A stretch of 64,000 nt of DNA from Burkholderia catarinensis (GCF_001883705.2 NZ_MDEQ02000024.1:47753-111752); one strand, 5' to 3'; shown: positions 26,499 through 35,067, numbered from the stretch's first letter. Made by a program: numbers and translations. The notes: a model not told the origin generated them from the letters alone.

Positions 26499-26709
26499 GG
26501 GCGAATACGGCGGAAGCACGGGGTTCGGGCAGGGCGCGCGGGGCGCCGGAGCGCACATTGTAGAGACAAGTCCGGACAGGCCCCTTGCAATCCGCCTTTC
26601 GGTTGCATTGCACGGGCCACGCGCATCTTTGCCGCCTGCATGCCGCGCACGCGATTCGCGGCGCTACAATGGTCGGCGTGTCTGACTTGCCCCATGGATG
26701 TCTGTCCCG

Positions 26710-27372
26710 ATGCGGATTCTGCTTGTCGAAGATGATCGAATGATTGCCGAGGGCGTGCGCAAGGCGCTGCGCTCGGACGGCTTTGCGGTCGACTGGGTGC
26801 AGGACGGCGACGCGGCGCTCACGGCGCTCGGCAGCGAGACGTACGACCTGCTGCTGCTCGATCTCGGCCTGCCGAAGCGCGACGGCATCGACGTGCTGCG
26901 CACGCTGCGCGCACGCGGACTGTCGCTGCCGGTGCTGATCGTCACCGCGCGCGACGCCGTTGCCGATCGCGTGAAGGGGCTCGACGCGGGCGCTGACGAC
27001 TACCTCGTCAAGCCGTTCGACCTCGACGAACTGGGCGCGCGGATGCGCGCGCTGATCCGCCGTCAGGCCGGGCGCAGCGAATCGCTGATCCGCCACGGCG
27101 CGCTGACGCTCGATCCCGCTTCGCACCAGGTGGCGCTCGACGGCGTGCCCGTCGCGCTGTCCGCGCGCGAGTTCGCGCTGCTCGAGGCGTTGCTTGCGCG
27201 GCCCGGCGCGGTGCTGTCGAAGAGCCAGCTCGAGGAGAAGATGTACGGCTGGGGCGAGGAGATCGGCAGCAACACGGTCGAGGTCTACATCCACGCCCTG
27301 CGCAAGAAGCTCGGTTCGGACCTGATCCGCAACGTGCGCGGGCTCGGCTACATGGTCGTCAAGGAAAGCTGA
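26710..27372 (+). CDS. OmpR-family response regulator (QseB/PmrA-like)
   Basis: Two-component response regulator of 220 residues. The receiver domain has acidic pocket residues in VEDD (7-9), the phosphoacceptor Asp51 in LLLLDLGLP, the Thr switch in VLIVTARD and Lys in YLVKPFD. The C-terminal OmpR winged-helix domain has REFALLEALLARPGAVLSK and the recognition region NTVEVYIHALRKKLG. ATG at 26710 gives the standard MRILLVEDD start; ATG at 26698 would add four residues. TACAAT at 26664-26669 is a plausible -10. Three bases separate it from the sensor gene. The four TTAAG boxes before htrA resemble sites bound by PmrA/QseB-type regulators, so htrA is a likely target (inference). Confidence 0.92.
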   Translation: MRILLVEDDRMIAEGVRKALRSDGFAVDWVQDGDAALTALGSETYDLLLLDLGLPKRDGIDVLRTLRARGLSLPVLIVTARDAVADRVKGLDAGADDYLVKPFDLDELGARMRALIRRQAGRSESLIRHGALTLDPASHQVALDGVPVALSAREFALLEALLARPGAVLSKSQLEEKMYGWGEEIGSNTVEVYIHALRKKLGSDLIRNVRGLGYMVVKES

Positions 27373-27375
27373 CGC

Positions 27376-28722
27376 GTGAGGTCGATTCGTCATCAATTGC
27401 TGATCTGGCTGCTCGCGATCGTCGTCGCGGGCGTGGGCCTCGCGGGCTGGCTCATCTATCGGCAGGCGCTCGCCGAGGCGAACGAGCTGTTCGACTACCA
27501 GTTGCAGGAAATTGCCGCGGCGCTGCCGTCGGAGCCGTTCTCGCAGGTGTTCGGCTCGCGGACCAACGGCGACGAAGGCATCGTGATCCAGATCTGGAAC
27601 CGCAACGGCGTGCTGATGTACTTCTCGCATCCGCGGGCGCCGATCGCGCCGCGCGCGGAGCTCGGCTTCTCGACCGAGCGCACCGACCGCGGCGAATGGC
27701 GCGTGTACGGCGCGATCGTCGGCGACAACGTCGTGCAGCTCGCGCAGCCGGTGTCGGTGCGCAACCGGCTCGCGGCGAACGTCGCGCTGCGCACGCTGTG
27801 GCCGCTGATCGTGCTGCTGCCGTTTCTCGGCGCGGCCGTGTGGGTGATCGTCGGGCGCGGGCTCGCGCCGCTCGGCCGCGTGACGCGCGCGGTCGAGGCG
27901 CGCCGGCCGGAAGCGCTCGATCCGCTGCCCGACGCGCGCCTGCCGCTCGAGGTGCAGCCGCTCGTGCGGGCGCTGAACGGGCTGCTCGCGCGGCTGTCGG
28001 CCGCGCTCGACACGCAGAAGGCGTTCGTGGCCGACGCCGCGCACGAACTGCGCACGCCGCTCGCGGCCGTGCAGATCCAGGCGCAGCTCGTCGCCCGCGC
28101 GAAGGACGATGCGTCGCGCCGCGAGGCGGTCGCGGATCTCCAGGATGGCGTCTCGCGCGCGACGCGTCTCACGGAGCAACTGCTCGCGCTCGCACGCGCC
28201 GAGCCGGACGGCGCGACGATGCGCGAACCGGTCGACCTGCAGGCGCTGCTCACCGAATGCGTGGCCGCGCATGCGCCGCTCGCGCAGCGGCACGACATCG
28301 ATCTCGGCTTCGAGGAGACGCGCGCGGCGAGCGTCGTCGCGGACGTCGGCGCGCTGCGCGTGATGTTCGGCAACCTGCTCGACAACGCGGTGAAGTACAC
28401 GCCGGACGGCGGCCGCATCGACGTGTCGCTGACCTGCGACGCGGCCGGCCGCGCGTGTGTCCAGATCGGCGACAGCGGGCCCGGCATTCCGGCCGACGAG
28501 CGCGAGCGCGTGTTCGACCGCTTCTACCGCGACAGCTCCGCGCGCGCGCGCGCCGACGTGTCGGGCAGCGGGCTCGGGCTCGCGATCGTCAAGCGCGTGG
28601 CGGCGCAGCAGGGCGCGACGGTGTCGCTCGGCGACGCGGCCGCGGGCGGCCTGCTCGTCAGCGTCGTGTTCCGCGACGCCGAGATGCCGGCCCGGGCGCC
28701 GCGCCAGCCGGAATCCGCCTGA
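27376..28722 (+). CDS. membrane sensor histidine kinase (QseC-like)
   Basis: Partner of the preceding regulator; 448 residues starting at a GTG three bases after its stop. Two membrane segments (LLIWLLAIVVAGVGLAGWLI, about 8-27, and LWPLIVLLPFLGAAVWVIV, about 140-158) bracket a roughly 110-residue periplasmic sensor domain of 2CSK_N type. A HAMP-like region follows. The HisKA domain has His223 in FVADAAHELRTPL, and the HATPase_c domain has the N box DNAVKYTP, the G1 box DSGPGI and the G2 box GSGLGLAIV. Signal unknown; QseC/PmrB relatives sense hormones, metals or envelope stress. Confidence 0.92.
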   Translation: MRSIRHQLLIWLLAIVVAGVGLAGWLIYRQALAEANELFDYQLQEIAAALPSEPFSQVFGSRTNGDEGIVIQIWNRNGVLMYFSHPRAPIAPRAELGFSTERTDRGEWRVYGAIVGDNVVQLAQPVSVRNRLAANVALRTLWPLIVLLPFLGAAVWVIVGRGLAPLGRVTRAVEARRPEALDPLPDARLPLEVQPLVRALNGLLARLSAALDTQKAFVADAAHELRTPLAAVQIQAQLVARAKDDASRREAVADLQDGVSRATRLTEQLLALARAEPDGATMREPVDLQALLTECVAAHAPLAQRHDIDLGFEETRAASVVADVGALRVMFGNLLDNAVKYTPDGGRIDVSLTCDAAGRACVQIGDSGPGIPADERERVFDRFYRDSSARARADVSGSGLGLAIVKRVAAQQGATVSLGDAAAGGLLVSVVFRDAEMPARAPRQPESA

Positions 28723-28743
28723 CGAGGGCGCCGGGCGAGCCGC

Positions 28744-28780
28744 TTAAGCCCCGTTTAAGGCTGATTAAGCCTCCTTTAAG
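28744..28780 (+). promoter_or_regulatory. four phased TTAAG boxes upstream of htrA (putative response-regulator operator)
   Basis: TTAAG occurs at 28744-28748, 28755-28759, 28765-28769 and 28776-28780, with start-to-start spacing of 11, 10 and 11 bases, about one helical turn each. All are in the same orientation. This is the layout of PmrA/BasR- and QseB-type direct-repeat operators (known family behaviour: tandem half-sites contacted by regulator dimers). The array lies 44 bases before the htrA ATG and 22 bases after the sensor kinase stop. Confidence 0.72.
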
Positions 28781-28823
28781 TCAGGGTCGTTACGCTGCGT
28801 CCTAACAAAGAGGAGGTCCTACG

Positions 28824-30308
28824 ATGAACACCCGATTCCTTGCGCGCGGCGCCGTCGCGGTCGCCGTTGCGGCCGCCCTGTCAGCCGGCTATTTCGCCGG
28901 CACCCGCCGCGCCGATCCGCAGATCATCACGCCCGCGCAGGCTGCCGCGCTGATGCCGGCCGAAGCGGCCGCCAAGACCGGCATACCCGATTTCTCCGGG
29001 CTCGTCGAGACCTACGGCCCGGCGGTCGTGAACATCAGCGCGAAGCACGTCGTGAAGCAGGTGTCGCGGCGCGTGCCGCAGCCGCAACTGCCGATCGACC
29101 CGAGCGACCCGTTCTACCAGTTCTTCAAGCACTTCTACGGCCAGGTGCCGGGGATGGGCGGCGACGCGCAGCCGGACGACCAGCCGAGCGCGAGCCTCGG
29201 TTCCGGGTTCGTCATCAGCTCCGACGGGTACATCCTCACCAATGCGCATGTGATCGACGGCGCGAACGTCGTCACGGTCAAGCTGACCGACAAGCGCGAA
29301 TACAGGGCGAAGGTCGTCGGCTCTGACAAGCAGTCCGACGTCGCCGTGCTGAAGATCGACGCGAGCGGCCTGCCGACCGTGAAGATCGGCGATCCGGCGC
29401 AGAGCAAGGTCGGCCAGTGGGTCGTTGCGATCGGTTCGCCGTACGGCTTCGACAACACGGTCACGTCGGGCATCATCAGCGCGAAGTCGCGCGCGCTGCC
29501 GGACGAGAACTACACGCCGTTCATCCAGACCGACGTGCCGGTGAACCCCGGCAACTCGGGCGGCCCGCTGTTCAACCTGCAGGGCGAGGTGATCGGCATC
29601 AACTCGATGATCTACTCGCAGACGGGCGGCTTCCAGGGCCTGTCGTTCGCGATCCCGATCAACGAGGCGATCAAGGTGAAGGACGAACTCGTGAAGACGG
29701 GCCACGTGAGCCGCGGCCGTCTCGGCGTCGCCGTGCAGGGGCTGAACCAGACGCTCGCGAGCTCGTTCGGGCTGCAGAAGCCGGACGGCGCGCTCGTCAG
29801 CTCGGTCGACCAGAACGGCCCGGCCGCGAAGGCGGGCCTGCAGCCGGGCGACGTGATCCTGTCGGTCAACGGCTCGCCGGTCGCCGATTCGACGTCGCTG
29901 CCCGCGCAGATCGCGAACCTGAAGCCGGGCGCGAAGGCCGACCTGCAGATCTGGCGCGACAAGTCGAAGAAGTCGATCAGCGTGACGCTCGGCGCGATGG
30001 CCGATGCGAAACTCGCGTCGAATGACGGCGGGCCGGTCGAGCAGGGGCGCCTCGGGGTCGCGGTGCGGCCGCTGTCGCCGCAGGAGCGCAGCGCCGCCAA
30101 CCTGTCGCACGGGCTGATCGTGCAGCAGGCCGGCGGGCCGGCCGCCAACGCGGGCATCCAGCCCGGCGACGTGATCCTCGCGGTCAACGGCCGCCCGGTC
30201 ACGAGCCCGGAGCAGTTGCGCGACGCGGTCAAGGGCGCGGGCAACAGTCTTGCTCTGCTGATCCAGCGCGATAATGCACAGATCTTCGTGCCGGTCGACC
30301 TGAGCTGA
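28824..30308 (+). CDS. htrA: Do-family periplasmic serine protease (DegP/HtrA/MucD-like)
   Basis: Envelope-stress protease that degrades or refolds misfolded periplasmic proteins; 494 residues. An N-terminal hydrophobic segment (AVAVAVAAALSAGYFAG) serves as signal or anchor. The trypsin-like domain has the triad His142 (LTNAHVIDG), Asp172 (QSDVAVLKID) and Ser245 (NPGNSGGPLFN). Two PDZ domains follow at about 285-385 (GRLGVAVQGL...) and 405-494 (GRLGVAVRPLS...). The ATG has a strong AAAGAGGAGGTCCT before it. It follows the two-component system closely and has four TTAAG boxes in its leader, suggesting direct control. As I recall, the B. cenocepacia orthologue is needed for stress survival and infection. 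Confidence 0.94.
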   Translation: MNTRFLARGAVAVAVAAALSAGYFAGTRRADPQIITPAQAAALMPAEAAAKTGIPDFSGLVETYGPAVVNISAKHVVKQVSRRVPQPQLPIDPSDPFYQFFKHFYGQVPGMGGDAQPDDQPSASLGSGFVISSDGYILTNAHVIDGANVVTVKLTDKREYRAKVVGSDKQSDVAVLKIDASGLPTVKIGDPAQSKVGQWVVAIGSPYGFDNTVTSGIISAKSRALPDENYTPFIQTDVPVNPGNSGGPLFNLQGEVIGINSMIYSQTGGFQGLSFAIPINEAIKVKDELVKTGHVSRGRLGVAVQGLNQTLASSFGLQKPDGALVSSVDQNGPAAKAGLQPGDVILSVNGSPVADSTSLPAQIANLKPGAKADLQIWRDKSKKSISVTLGAMADAKLASNDGGPVEQGRLGVAVRPLSPQERSAANLSHGLIVQQAGGPAANAGIQPGDVILAVNGRPVTSPEQLRDAVKGAGNSLALLIQRDNAQIFVPVDLS

Positions 30309-30412
30309 CCGGCGACGGCCGACGGCCGGCCAGGCCGGCCGCGGCGGGCGCCGCCGCCGTTCGCCCCCATGACGCAGCGCCCCGTATGTGTTCCGACCCC
30401 AAGGAGAGAGCC

Positions 30413-30850
30413 ATGCAATATCTACGCAACGTGTCCCGATTTGCCGTTGCCGCGGCGTTGGCCGCCGGCCTCGCAGCCGGTGCGACCGGCGCGTACGCGC
30501 AATCGGACGGCTTGCCCAACGCGATCCAGCAGGGCGACGTCACCTTTGTGTCAGGTGGCATCGGGAAGGATCAATCGACAGCGTTCGAGCGCAACGAGGC
30601 AGCGTGGCCGCTGGCACTGCGCTTCACCGGCAAGGGCGGCGAGTTCCTGGCCGACGTCCACGTGCGGATCGTCGACGGCAAGGGCGCCGAGGTGCTGAAG
30701 ACCGACGCGCGCGGGCCATACATGCTCGTGAAGTTGCCGCCGGGGCGCTATACGGTGCACGCGTCGTACCAGGGCAACGATGAATCCCGCGCCGTCACGG
30801 TCGGCGCGAAGGGCGGCGCGAAAACCGCGTTCCAGTGGAGCGCGCAGTAG
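30413..30850 (+). CDS. exported protein with carboxypeptidase-regulatory-like (beta-sandwich) domain
   Basis: A 145-residue periplasmic protein. The signal peptide is FAVAAALAAGLAAGATGAYAQ (cleavage near residue 31). The mature part has strands compatible with a CarboxypepD_reg-like beta-sandwich: the central LADVHVRIVDGKGAEVLKTDARGPYMLVKLPPGRYTVHASYQG pattern (about 82-124) is characteristic, as is the closing KTAFQW. No catalytic residues are expected; such domains bind or scaffold. The start at 30413 has AAGGAGAGAGCC before it. It is followed after about 60 bases by a strong terminator and lies 104 bases downstream of htrA. Confidence 0.8.
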   Translation: MQYLRNVSRFAVAAALAAGLAAGATGAYAQSDGLPNAIQQGDVTFVSGGIGKDQSTAFERNEAAWPLALRFTGKGGEFLADVHVRIVDGKGAEVLKTDARGPYMLVKLPPGRYTVHASYQGNDESRAVTVGAKGGAKTAFQWSAQ

Positions 30851-30908
30851 CCCGCCGCGCGCGGCTCCGGCACGGGCCGCGCAATCGGACGAAGTTTCGC
30901 CCATAATG

Positions 30909-30938
30909 AAAGCCACGGCCCCCATGCCGTGGCTTTTT
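30909..30938 (+). terminator. intrinsic terminator
   Basis: AAAGCCACGGC and GCCGTGGCTTT form an 11-bp stem with a CCCCAT loop, followed by TTTTT then CG. It ends the transcript of the exported beta-sandwich gene and separates it from the DUF427 gene. Confidence 0.88.
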
Positions 30939-30980
30939 CGTTTCCTGCCCCAGCCAGCCGGGCCGCCCGAAGGAGAAACG

Positions 30981-31340
30981 ATGTCCGATGCAGCCGACCG
31001 CCGACTCGAAATCGTGCCGAACCGCCATCGCGTGCGCGTGATCCATCGCGGCATCACGTATGCCGACTCGCACGGCGCGCTGACCGTGCGCGAGACGGGG
31101 CTGCCGGACATCCATTACCTGCCGCGCGGCGACGTCAACATGCGCCGGCTCGTGAAATCAGGCGTGACGTCGGCCTGCCCGTTCAGGGGACAGGCCGTGC
31201 ACTTCGACTTGCAGACGGAAGACGGCGTGATCGAGAACGCCGCCTGGAGTTACGAGGAACCGAAGGAGGCGGCGGCCGCGCTTGCGCACTACGTCGCGTT
31301 CGATGCCGCACGGATCGACAGTCTCGTCGAGACGTCCTGA
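30981..31340 (+). CDS. DUF427-family protein
   Basis: A 119-residue cytosolic protein. The pattern IVPNRHRVRVIHRGITYADSHGALTVRETGLPDIHYLPRGDV followed by CPFRGQAVHFDL, ENAAWSYEEP and AALAHYVAFDAARID is the DUF427 signature: a compact beta barrel with conserved Pro-x-x-Tyr/His and Cys/Pro segments. Its biochemical role is not established. The ATG has GAAGGAGAAACG before it. It is followed after 28 bases by the CoxG-like gene, so the two could be co-transcribed. Confidence 0.88.
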   Translation: MSDAADRRLEIVPNRHRVRVIHRGITYADSHGALTVRETGLPDIHYLPRGDVNMRRLVKSGVTSACPFRGQAVHFDLQTEDGVIENAAWSYEEPKEAAAALAHYVAFDAARIDSLVETS

Positions 31341-31368
31341 TGCGGCGCGTGTTCATCGGGGAGGCGTC

Positions 31369-32076
31369 ATGGAACTGAACGACACGTTACGCGTACCGCT
31401 CGCGCCGCCTGTCGTGCGGGAGGCGTTCGAGGATCTCGCATTGCTGCGGGCGAGCTTCGACCACTGCGAATCGTTCGTGAAGCTCGCGCACGGCGAGTTC
31501 GCGCTGACGTTCACGGTGCCGCTCGGCCCGCTGCGCGCACACTACGACGTGCGTGTGCATGCGGCCGCCGAGCAGGGTGACGCGGAAGGGCAGCCGCGCC
31601 GCGTGCTCAACTTCAAGGCGCGGGCGGACGGCCTCGGCGCGCTGCGCGGCCAGGTCGAACTCGTACTGACGCCGGACGACGACGCGAACGCCACGCGTAT
31701 CGAGTACGTGGTCTGGGCGACGGCGAGCGGGCCGCTCGCCGAGTTGCCCGGTCGGCAGATCGAGAATGCGCTGCGCGAATGGACCGACGATTTCTTCCGC
31801 GAGTTCTGCGCGGTCGTGCAGGCCAAGCACGGTCTCGCACCGAATCGCGCACGCTCGGCCGCGCAGCGGCGCCAGCATGTGTTCCTGCGGCCGGCGTCGC
31901 TGATGGCCGCGACGAAGCGTGCGCTGCCGCCGCACCTCGGCGGCGCGCTGACCGGGCGTGCCGCCGGCGCGCTCCCCCATCGCGGCTCCGGCACGGTGCC
32001 CGTGTGGGCATGGGCGGCGATGATCGTGTTCGTCGCGTTGCTGCTTTACGCGGCGCGCTGGATCAACGGCGGCTGA
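31369..32076 (+). CDS. SRPBCC/CoxG-like protein with C-terminal membrane anchor
   Basis: A 235-residue protein. Residues 1-150 match the START-like SRPBCC/CoxG pattern: VPLAPPVVREAFEDLALLRASFDHCESFVKL, GPLRAHYDVRVH, LNFKARADGLGALRGQVELVLTP and TRIEYVVWATASGPLAELPGR. A basic linker (about 165-200) leads to a single C-terminal transmembrane helix, VWAWAAMIVFVALLLYAARW. CoxG proteins help anchor or mature CO-dehydrogenase-type molybdoenzymes, but no such genes are present here, so this is a family resemblance and not a role. The ATG has GGGGAGGCGTC before it. Confidence 0.82.
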   Translation: MELNDTLRVPLAPPVVREAFEDLALLRASFDHCESFVKLAHGEFALTFTVPLGPLRAHYDVRVHAAAEQGDAEGQPRRVLNFKARADGLGALRGQVELVLTPDDDANATRIEYVVWATASGPLAELPGRQIENALREWTDDFFREFCAVVQAKHGLAPNRARSAAQRRQHVFLRPASLMAATKRALPPHLGGALTGRAAGALPHRGSGTVPVWAWAAMIVFVALLLYAARWINGG

Positions 32077-32133
32077 GCGGCTGCGCGTCGCCGGTTTCGC
32101 TTCACGGGGTGCCCGCTGCCCGCGCGGCGGGCG

Positions 32134-33150
32134 TTACTGTCCCGCATCGGCGCCGGCTCCGGCGCCGCGAAATTCCCTTCGATACGCAGACGGCGACGTG
32201 CCGAGCGCGCCCGAGAAATGCTGGCGCAGCGACACGCTCGACCCGTAGCCGGCCGCCTGCGCGATCGCGTCGATCGATTGTCCGGTGGTTTCCAGCAGAT
32301 GCTGCGCGCGCGCGAGCCGCTCGGCCTGCAGCCACGCTGTGACGGTCGTGCCCGTCGCCTGACGGAAGTGGCGCGTGAACGTGCGCCGGCTCATCAGTAC
32401 GCGTTCGGCAAGCGAATCGACGCCGTGCGCGGCGTCGAGATGCGCGCGCACCCAGTCGAGCAGGCCCGCGAGCCGTGCATCGCGCGGGTGCGCGGCGACC
32501 GGCTGCGGCACGTACTGAGCTTGGCCGCCCTGGCGGTGCGGCGGGATCACGAGGCGGCGCGCGATCTGGTTCGCGGCGTCCGAGCCGAAGCGGCGCCGAA
32601 CGACGTGCAGGCAGCAGTCGAGCCCCGCGGCCGTGCCGGCCGACGTCATCAGGTTGCCGTCGTCGACATACAGCACGTCGGGATCGAGCTTCACGCGCGG
32701 AAAGCGCTGCGCGAAGTCGTCGGCCCACGCCCAGTGCGTGGTGGCCGGGCGGCCGTCGAGCAGGCCGGCCGCGGCGAGCACGTAAGCGCCGAGGCACAGC
32801 CCGACGAGCTGCGCGCCCCGTGCGGCGGCCGCGCGGACGGCGTCGAGCAGCACGTCGGGCGGTGCTTCGTCCGGATCGCGCCAGGCCGGCACGATGACGA
32901 TGTCCGCGTCGTCGAGCCCGTCGAGCCCGTAAGGCGCGGTGATCGTGAAACCGCCCGTCGTCGCGAGCGGGCCGCGCTCGGCCGAGCAGACGCGGAACTC
33001 GAACGCGGGCGATGCGGCGGCGTTGCGCTCCTTGCCGAACACCACGGACGGCACCGACAGGTGGAACGGGCTGATGCCGTCGTAAGCGATCGCAGCGACG
33101 ACGGTCGGGGCGGGCGAGGCGGGCCGGGCGGACGATGTGGCGGCGGTCAT
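32134..33150 (-). CDS. GlxA/FtrA-type AraC-family transcriptional regulator
   Basis: A 338-residue regulator. The N-terminal DJ-1/PfpI-like (class I glutamine amidotransferase-like) domain spans about 15-190 and contains IAYDGISPFHLSVPSVVFGKE and VGLCLGAYVLAAAGLLDG, with a Cys at the nucleophile-elbow position. The C-terminal pair of AraC helix-turn-helix motifs lies at about 230-330 and contains RVLMSRRTFTRHFRQATGTTVTAWLQAERLARAQHLLE and AAGYGSSVSLRQHFSGALG. The ATG has GGAGCCCGCC before it. It is divergent from the isochorismatase-like hydrolase, which is a likely target (inference). Confidence 0.88.
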   Translation of the reverse strand: MTAATSSARPASPAPTVVAAIAYDGISPFHLSVPSVVFGKERNAAASPAFEFRVCSAERGPLATTGGFTITAPYGLDGLDDADIVIVPAWRDPDEAPPDVLLDAVRAAAARGAQLVGLCLGAYVLAAAGLLDGRPATTHWAWADDFAQRFPRVKLDPDVLYVDDGNLMTSAGTAAGLDCCLHVVRRRFGSDAANQIARRLVIPPHRQGGQAQYVPQPVAAHPRDARLAGLLDWVRAHLDAAHGVDSLAERVLMSRRTFTRHFRQATGTTVTAWLQAERLARAQHLLETTGQSIDAIAQAAGYGSSVSLRQHFSGALGTSPSAYRREFRGAGAGADAGQ

Positions 33151-33302
33151 GGCGGGCTCCGGAATGGCGATGGCCCGATTCTATCGAAGAATGACTATCG
33201 GGCCACTGTCCGCGTGAACGACGCGGCGGGACAATGCATCGCATCGCGCCGCTGGCCGTCCCGTTCCGGGGCGGGGCTGCGCCCCAGGACCAGGAGCCCG
33301 CC

Positions 33303-33980
33303 ATGTCGAACGCCGTCCCGCATTCCGCTTCACACTCCGTTTCCCGTGCCGCTTCCCGCCGTGCGCTGATCGTGATCGACGTCCAGAACGAATACGTGAC
33401 GGGCAACCTGCCGATCGAGTATCCGCCGCTCGACGTGTCGCTCGCGAACATCGGCCGCGCGATCGACGCCGCGCATGCGGCCGGCGTGCCGGTGATCGTC
33501 GTGCAGCACGTCGCGCCGGCCGGCGCGCCGATCTTCGCGCCCGGCACCGACGGTGTCGCGCTGCACGCGGTCGTCGCCGGCCGGCCGTATGCGCACCTGA
33601 TCGAGAAGACGCAGGCGAGCGCGTTTGCCGGGACCGATCTCGCCGCCTGGCTCGATGCGCACGGGATCGACACGCTCGCGGTGGCCGGCTACATGACGCA
33701 CAACTGCAATGCGTCGACGGTTTATCACGCGGCGCACGCGGGGCTGAATGTCGAGTACCTGGACGACGCGACGGGCGCGTTGCCTTACGAGAATGAAGCG
33801 GGTGCGGTGAGCGCCGAAGAGATTTACCGCGCGTACACGGTGGTGTTCCAGTCGAATTTCGCGGCCGTGATGTCGACCGAAGCATGGATCGCGGGGCTGG
33901 CCGGCGCGCCGATGCCGAAGCGCGATTCGGTGGCGGCGTCGAACCGGCGGGCCCGCGCGCATCGCGCGAAGGCGGCCTGA
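33303..33980 (+). CDS. isochorismatase-like cysteine hydrolase
   Basis: A 225-residue cytosolic hydrolase. The catalytic triad of the superfamily is visible: Asp in LIVIDVQNEY (about 25), Lys in HLIEKTQASAFAGTDL (about 102) and the nucleophile Cys in GYMTHNCNASTVYHA (about 139). The fold is nicotinamidase/isochorismatase-like. The Asn-rich HNCNAS site and absence of a carrier domain argue against entB-type function; amidase or ureidohydrolase activity is typical of such proteins. The substrate is unknown. It is divergent from the GlxA-type regulator with 152 bases between them. The C-terminus is basic (NRRARAHRAKAA). Confidence 0.86.
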   Translation: MSNAVPHSASHSVSRAASRRALIVIDVQNEYVTGNLPIEYPPLDVSLANIGRAIDAAHAAGVPVIVVQHVAPAGAPIFAPGTDGVALHAVVAGRPYAHLIEKTQASAFAGTDLAAWLDAHGIDTLAVAGYMTHNCNASTVYHAAHAGLNVEYLDDATGALPYENEAGAVSAEEIYRAYTVVFQSNFAAVMSTEAWIAGLAGAPMPKRDSVAASNRRARAHRAKAA

Positions 33981-34026
33981 ACCGGCCGGAGAGACGGGGG
34001 AGGGCGTCGCGGCGACGGCCGCGCCG

Positions 34027-34668
34027 TCAGTCGCCGTCCTTCAGCATCGCCGGGCTGTAGCGCAGCATGTCGAAACAGCCGTCGACGAGCTTTTCCGCAT
34101 GCTGCTCGGCGTCGATCTCGTCGGGCAGCATCAGCATGTCGCGCACGAAACCGCTGACGAGCGTGTGCAGCATCAGCGTCGCCCGCCACGTATCGAGCCG
34201 CTCGGGCAGCAGCTTGAGCCGCACGGCCACCGCGAGATCGGCGTCGATCGTGTGCAGCGCCTCGCTCATCCCCGCGCGGTTGCGCTGCAGCAGCGGCTCC
34301 ATGTCCGCGACGTATTCGCACTTCATGAACAGGATGCTGAACACGCGGCGCAGCTGCGAATCGCGCTGCACGCCGAGCAGGCACCAGATCAGGATCTGGC
34401 GGACCTTCTCGAGCGGATTGCCGCCCGGCGCGTCGAGCGGCATCCGCTTCAGCTCGTCGATCGGCAGAAACACGCGGTCGAACATCGCGTCGAACAGTTC
34501 GCTCTTGTTCGCGAAATGCCAGTAGATCGCGCCGCGCGTCACGCCGGCGTGCTGGGCGATGTCCGCGAGCGACGTGTGCGACACGCCTTTCTCGAAGAAC
34601 ACGTGTTCGGCGGCGTCGAGAATGCGATTGCGTGTCTCGAGTGCCTCCTCCTTGGTACGTCTGACCAT
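34027..34668 (-). CDS. bpeR: TetR/AcrR-family repressor of the divergent RND pump
   Basis: A 213-residue TetR-family protein. The N-terminal helix-turn-helix (RILDAAEHVFFEKGVSHTSLADIAQHAGVTRGAIYWHFANKSELF, about 15-59) is very close to AcrR/TtgR-type pump repressors. The C-terminal ligand/dimer domain (70-213) has the AcrR-like KCEYVADMEPLLQRNRAGM and LHTLVSGFVRDMLM. It is divergent from an RND operon whose promoter carries an AcrR-type palindrome (34803-34826), so it should repress that operon and probably itself. The name bpeR rests on orthology with the B. pseudomallei BpeAB-OprB regulator, judged from memory. Confidence 0.88.
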   Translation of the reverse strand: MVRRTKEEALETRNRILDAAEHVFFEKGVSHTSLADIAQHAGVTRGAIYWHFANKSELFDAMFDRVFLPIDELKRMPLDAPGGNPLEKVRQILIWCLLGVQRDSQLRRVFSILFMKCEYVADMEPLLQRNRAGMSEALHTIDADLAVAVRLKLLPERLDTWRATLMLHTLVSGFVRDMLMLPDEIDAEQHAEKLVDGCFDMLRYSPAMLKDGD

Positions 34669-34800
34669 GTGCAGGCCTGATTGGATCGATCGTAGGTGAA
34701 TTTAGGGTCTGCAACCCTCGTCGCCGTCATGCAGACGGGCTATGCTCGCGACTGGTAATAATTTGTAAGACCGAACAGTCGGCGCGGCACAATCGGGCTT

Positions 34801-34830
34801 TTTACATACATTCATGAATGTATATACAAT
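34801..34830. promoter_or_regulatory. AcrR/TetR-type palindromic operator over divergent promoters
   Basis: At 34803-34826 the half-site TACATACATT is followed by CATG and then by AATGTATATA, a near-perfect 24-bp inverted repeat that differs little from the E. coli AcrR site upstream of acrAB. It overlaps a plus-strand promoter, TTACAT (34802-34807) with 17 bases to TACAAT (34825-34830). It also overlaps a possible minus-strand promoter, TTGTAT with 17 bases to TGTAAA. Bound repressor would block both the pump operon and bpeR. Confidence 0.85.
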
Positions 34831-35067
34831 ACCACCCTACGATCGAATGACCCAAGTGGCAATCAGTTAATATCCCACTCTGCTGATTCCCGCCCAGTAT
34901 CAGGTCCACGGTTCGCGGGCATCCCGTCGGCACGGAGGTTTCGTGCCGACGTGCTGTATCCAGCAGTCCGGTCATTCAGGTGTTCGATCTGCGCCGCGAG
35001 GCGCATCCGTGTTGCGCTCCCGGCGGGCGCGGCACTTATTCCATTGGTTATACACAGAGGTCGCTCC
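34831..35067. other. pump operon leader region, no gene
   Basis: About 235 bases between the operator/promoter and the adaptor start. No open frame with coding character on either strand. A transcript from the promoter at 34802-34830 would carry a leader of about 230 bases with no obvious hairpin-plus-U-tract. Confidence 0.5.

Noticed and set aside
24856..28293. Long minus-strand open frame (1,145 codons) across dacB and the two-component genes
   Set aside because: Overlaps verified genes on both strands, with Arg-rich shadow composition; an effect of high GC.
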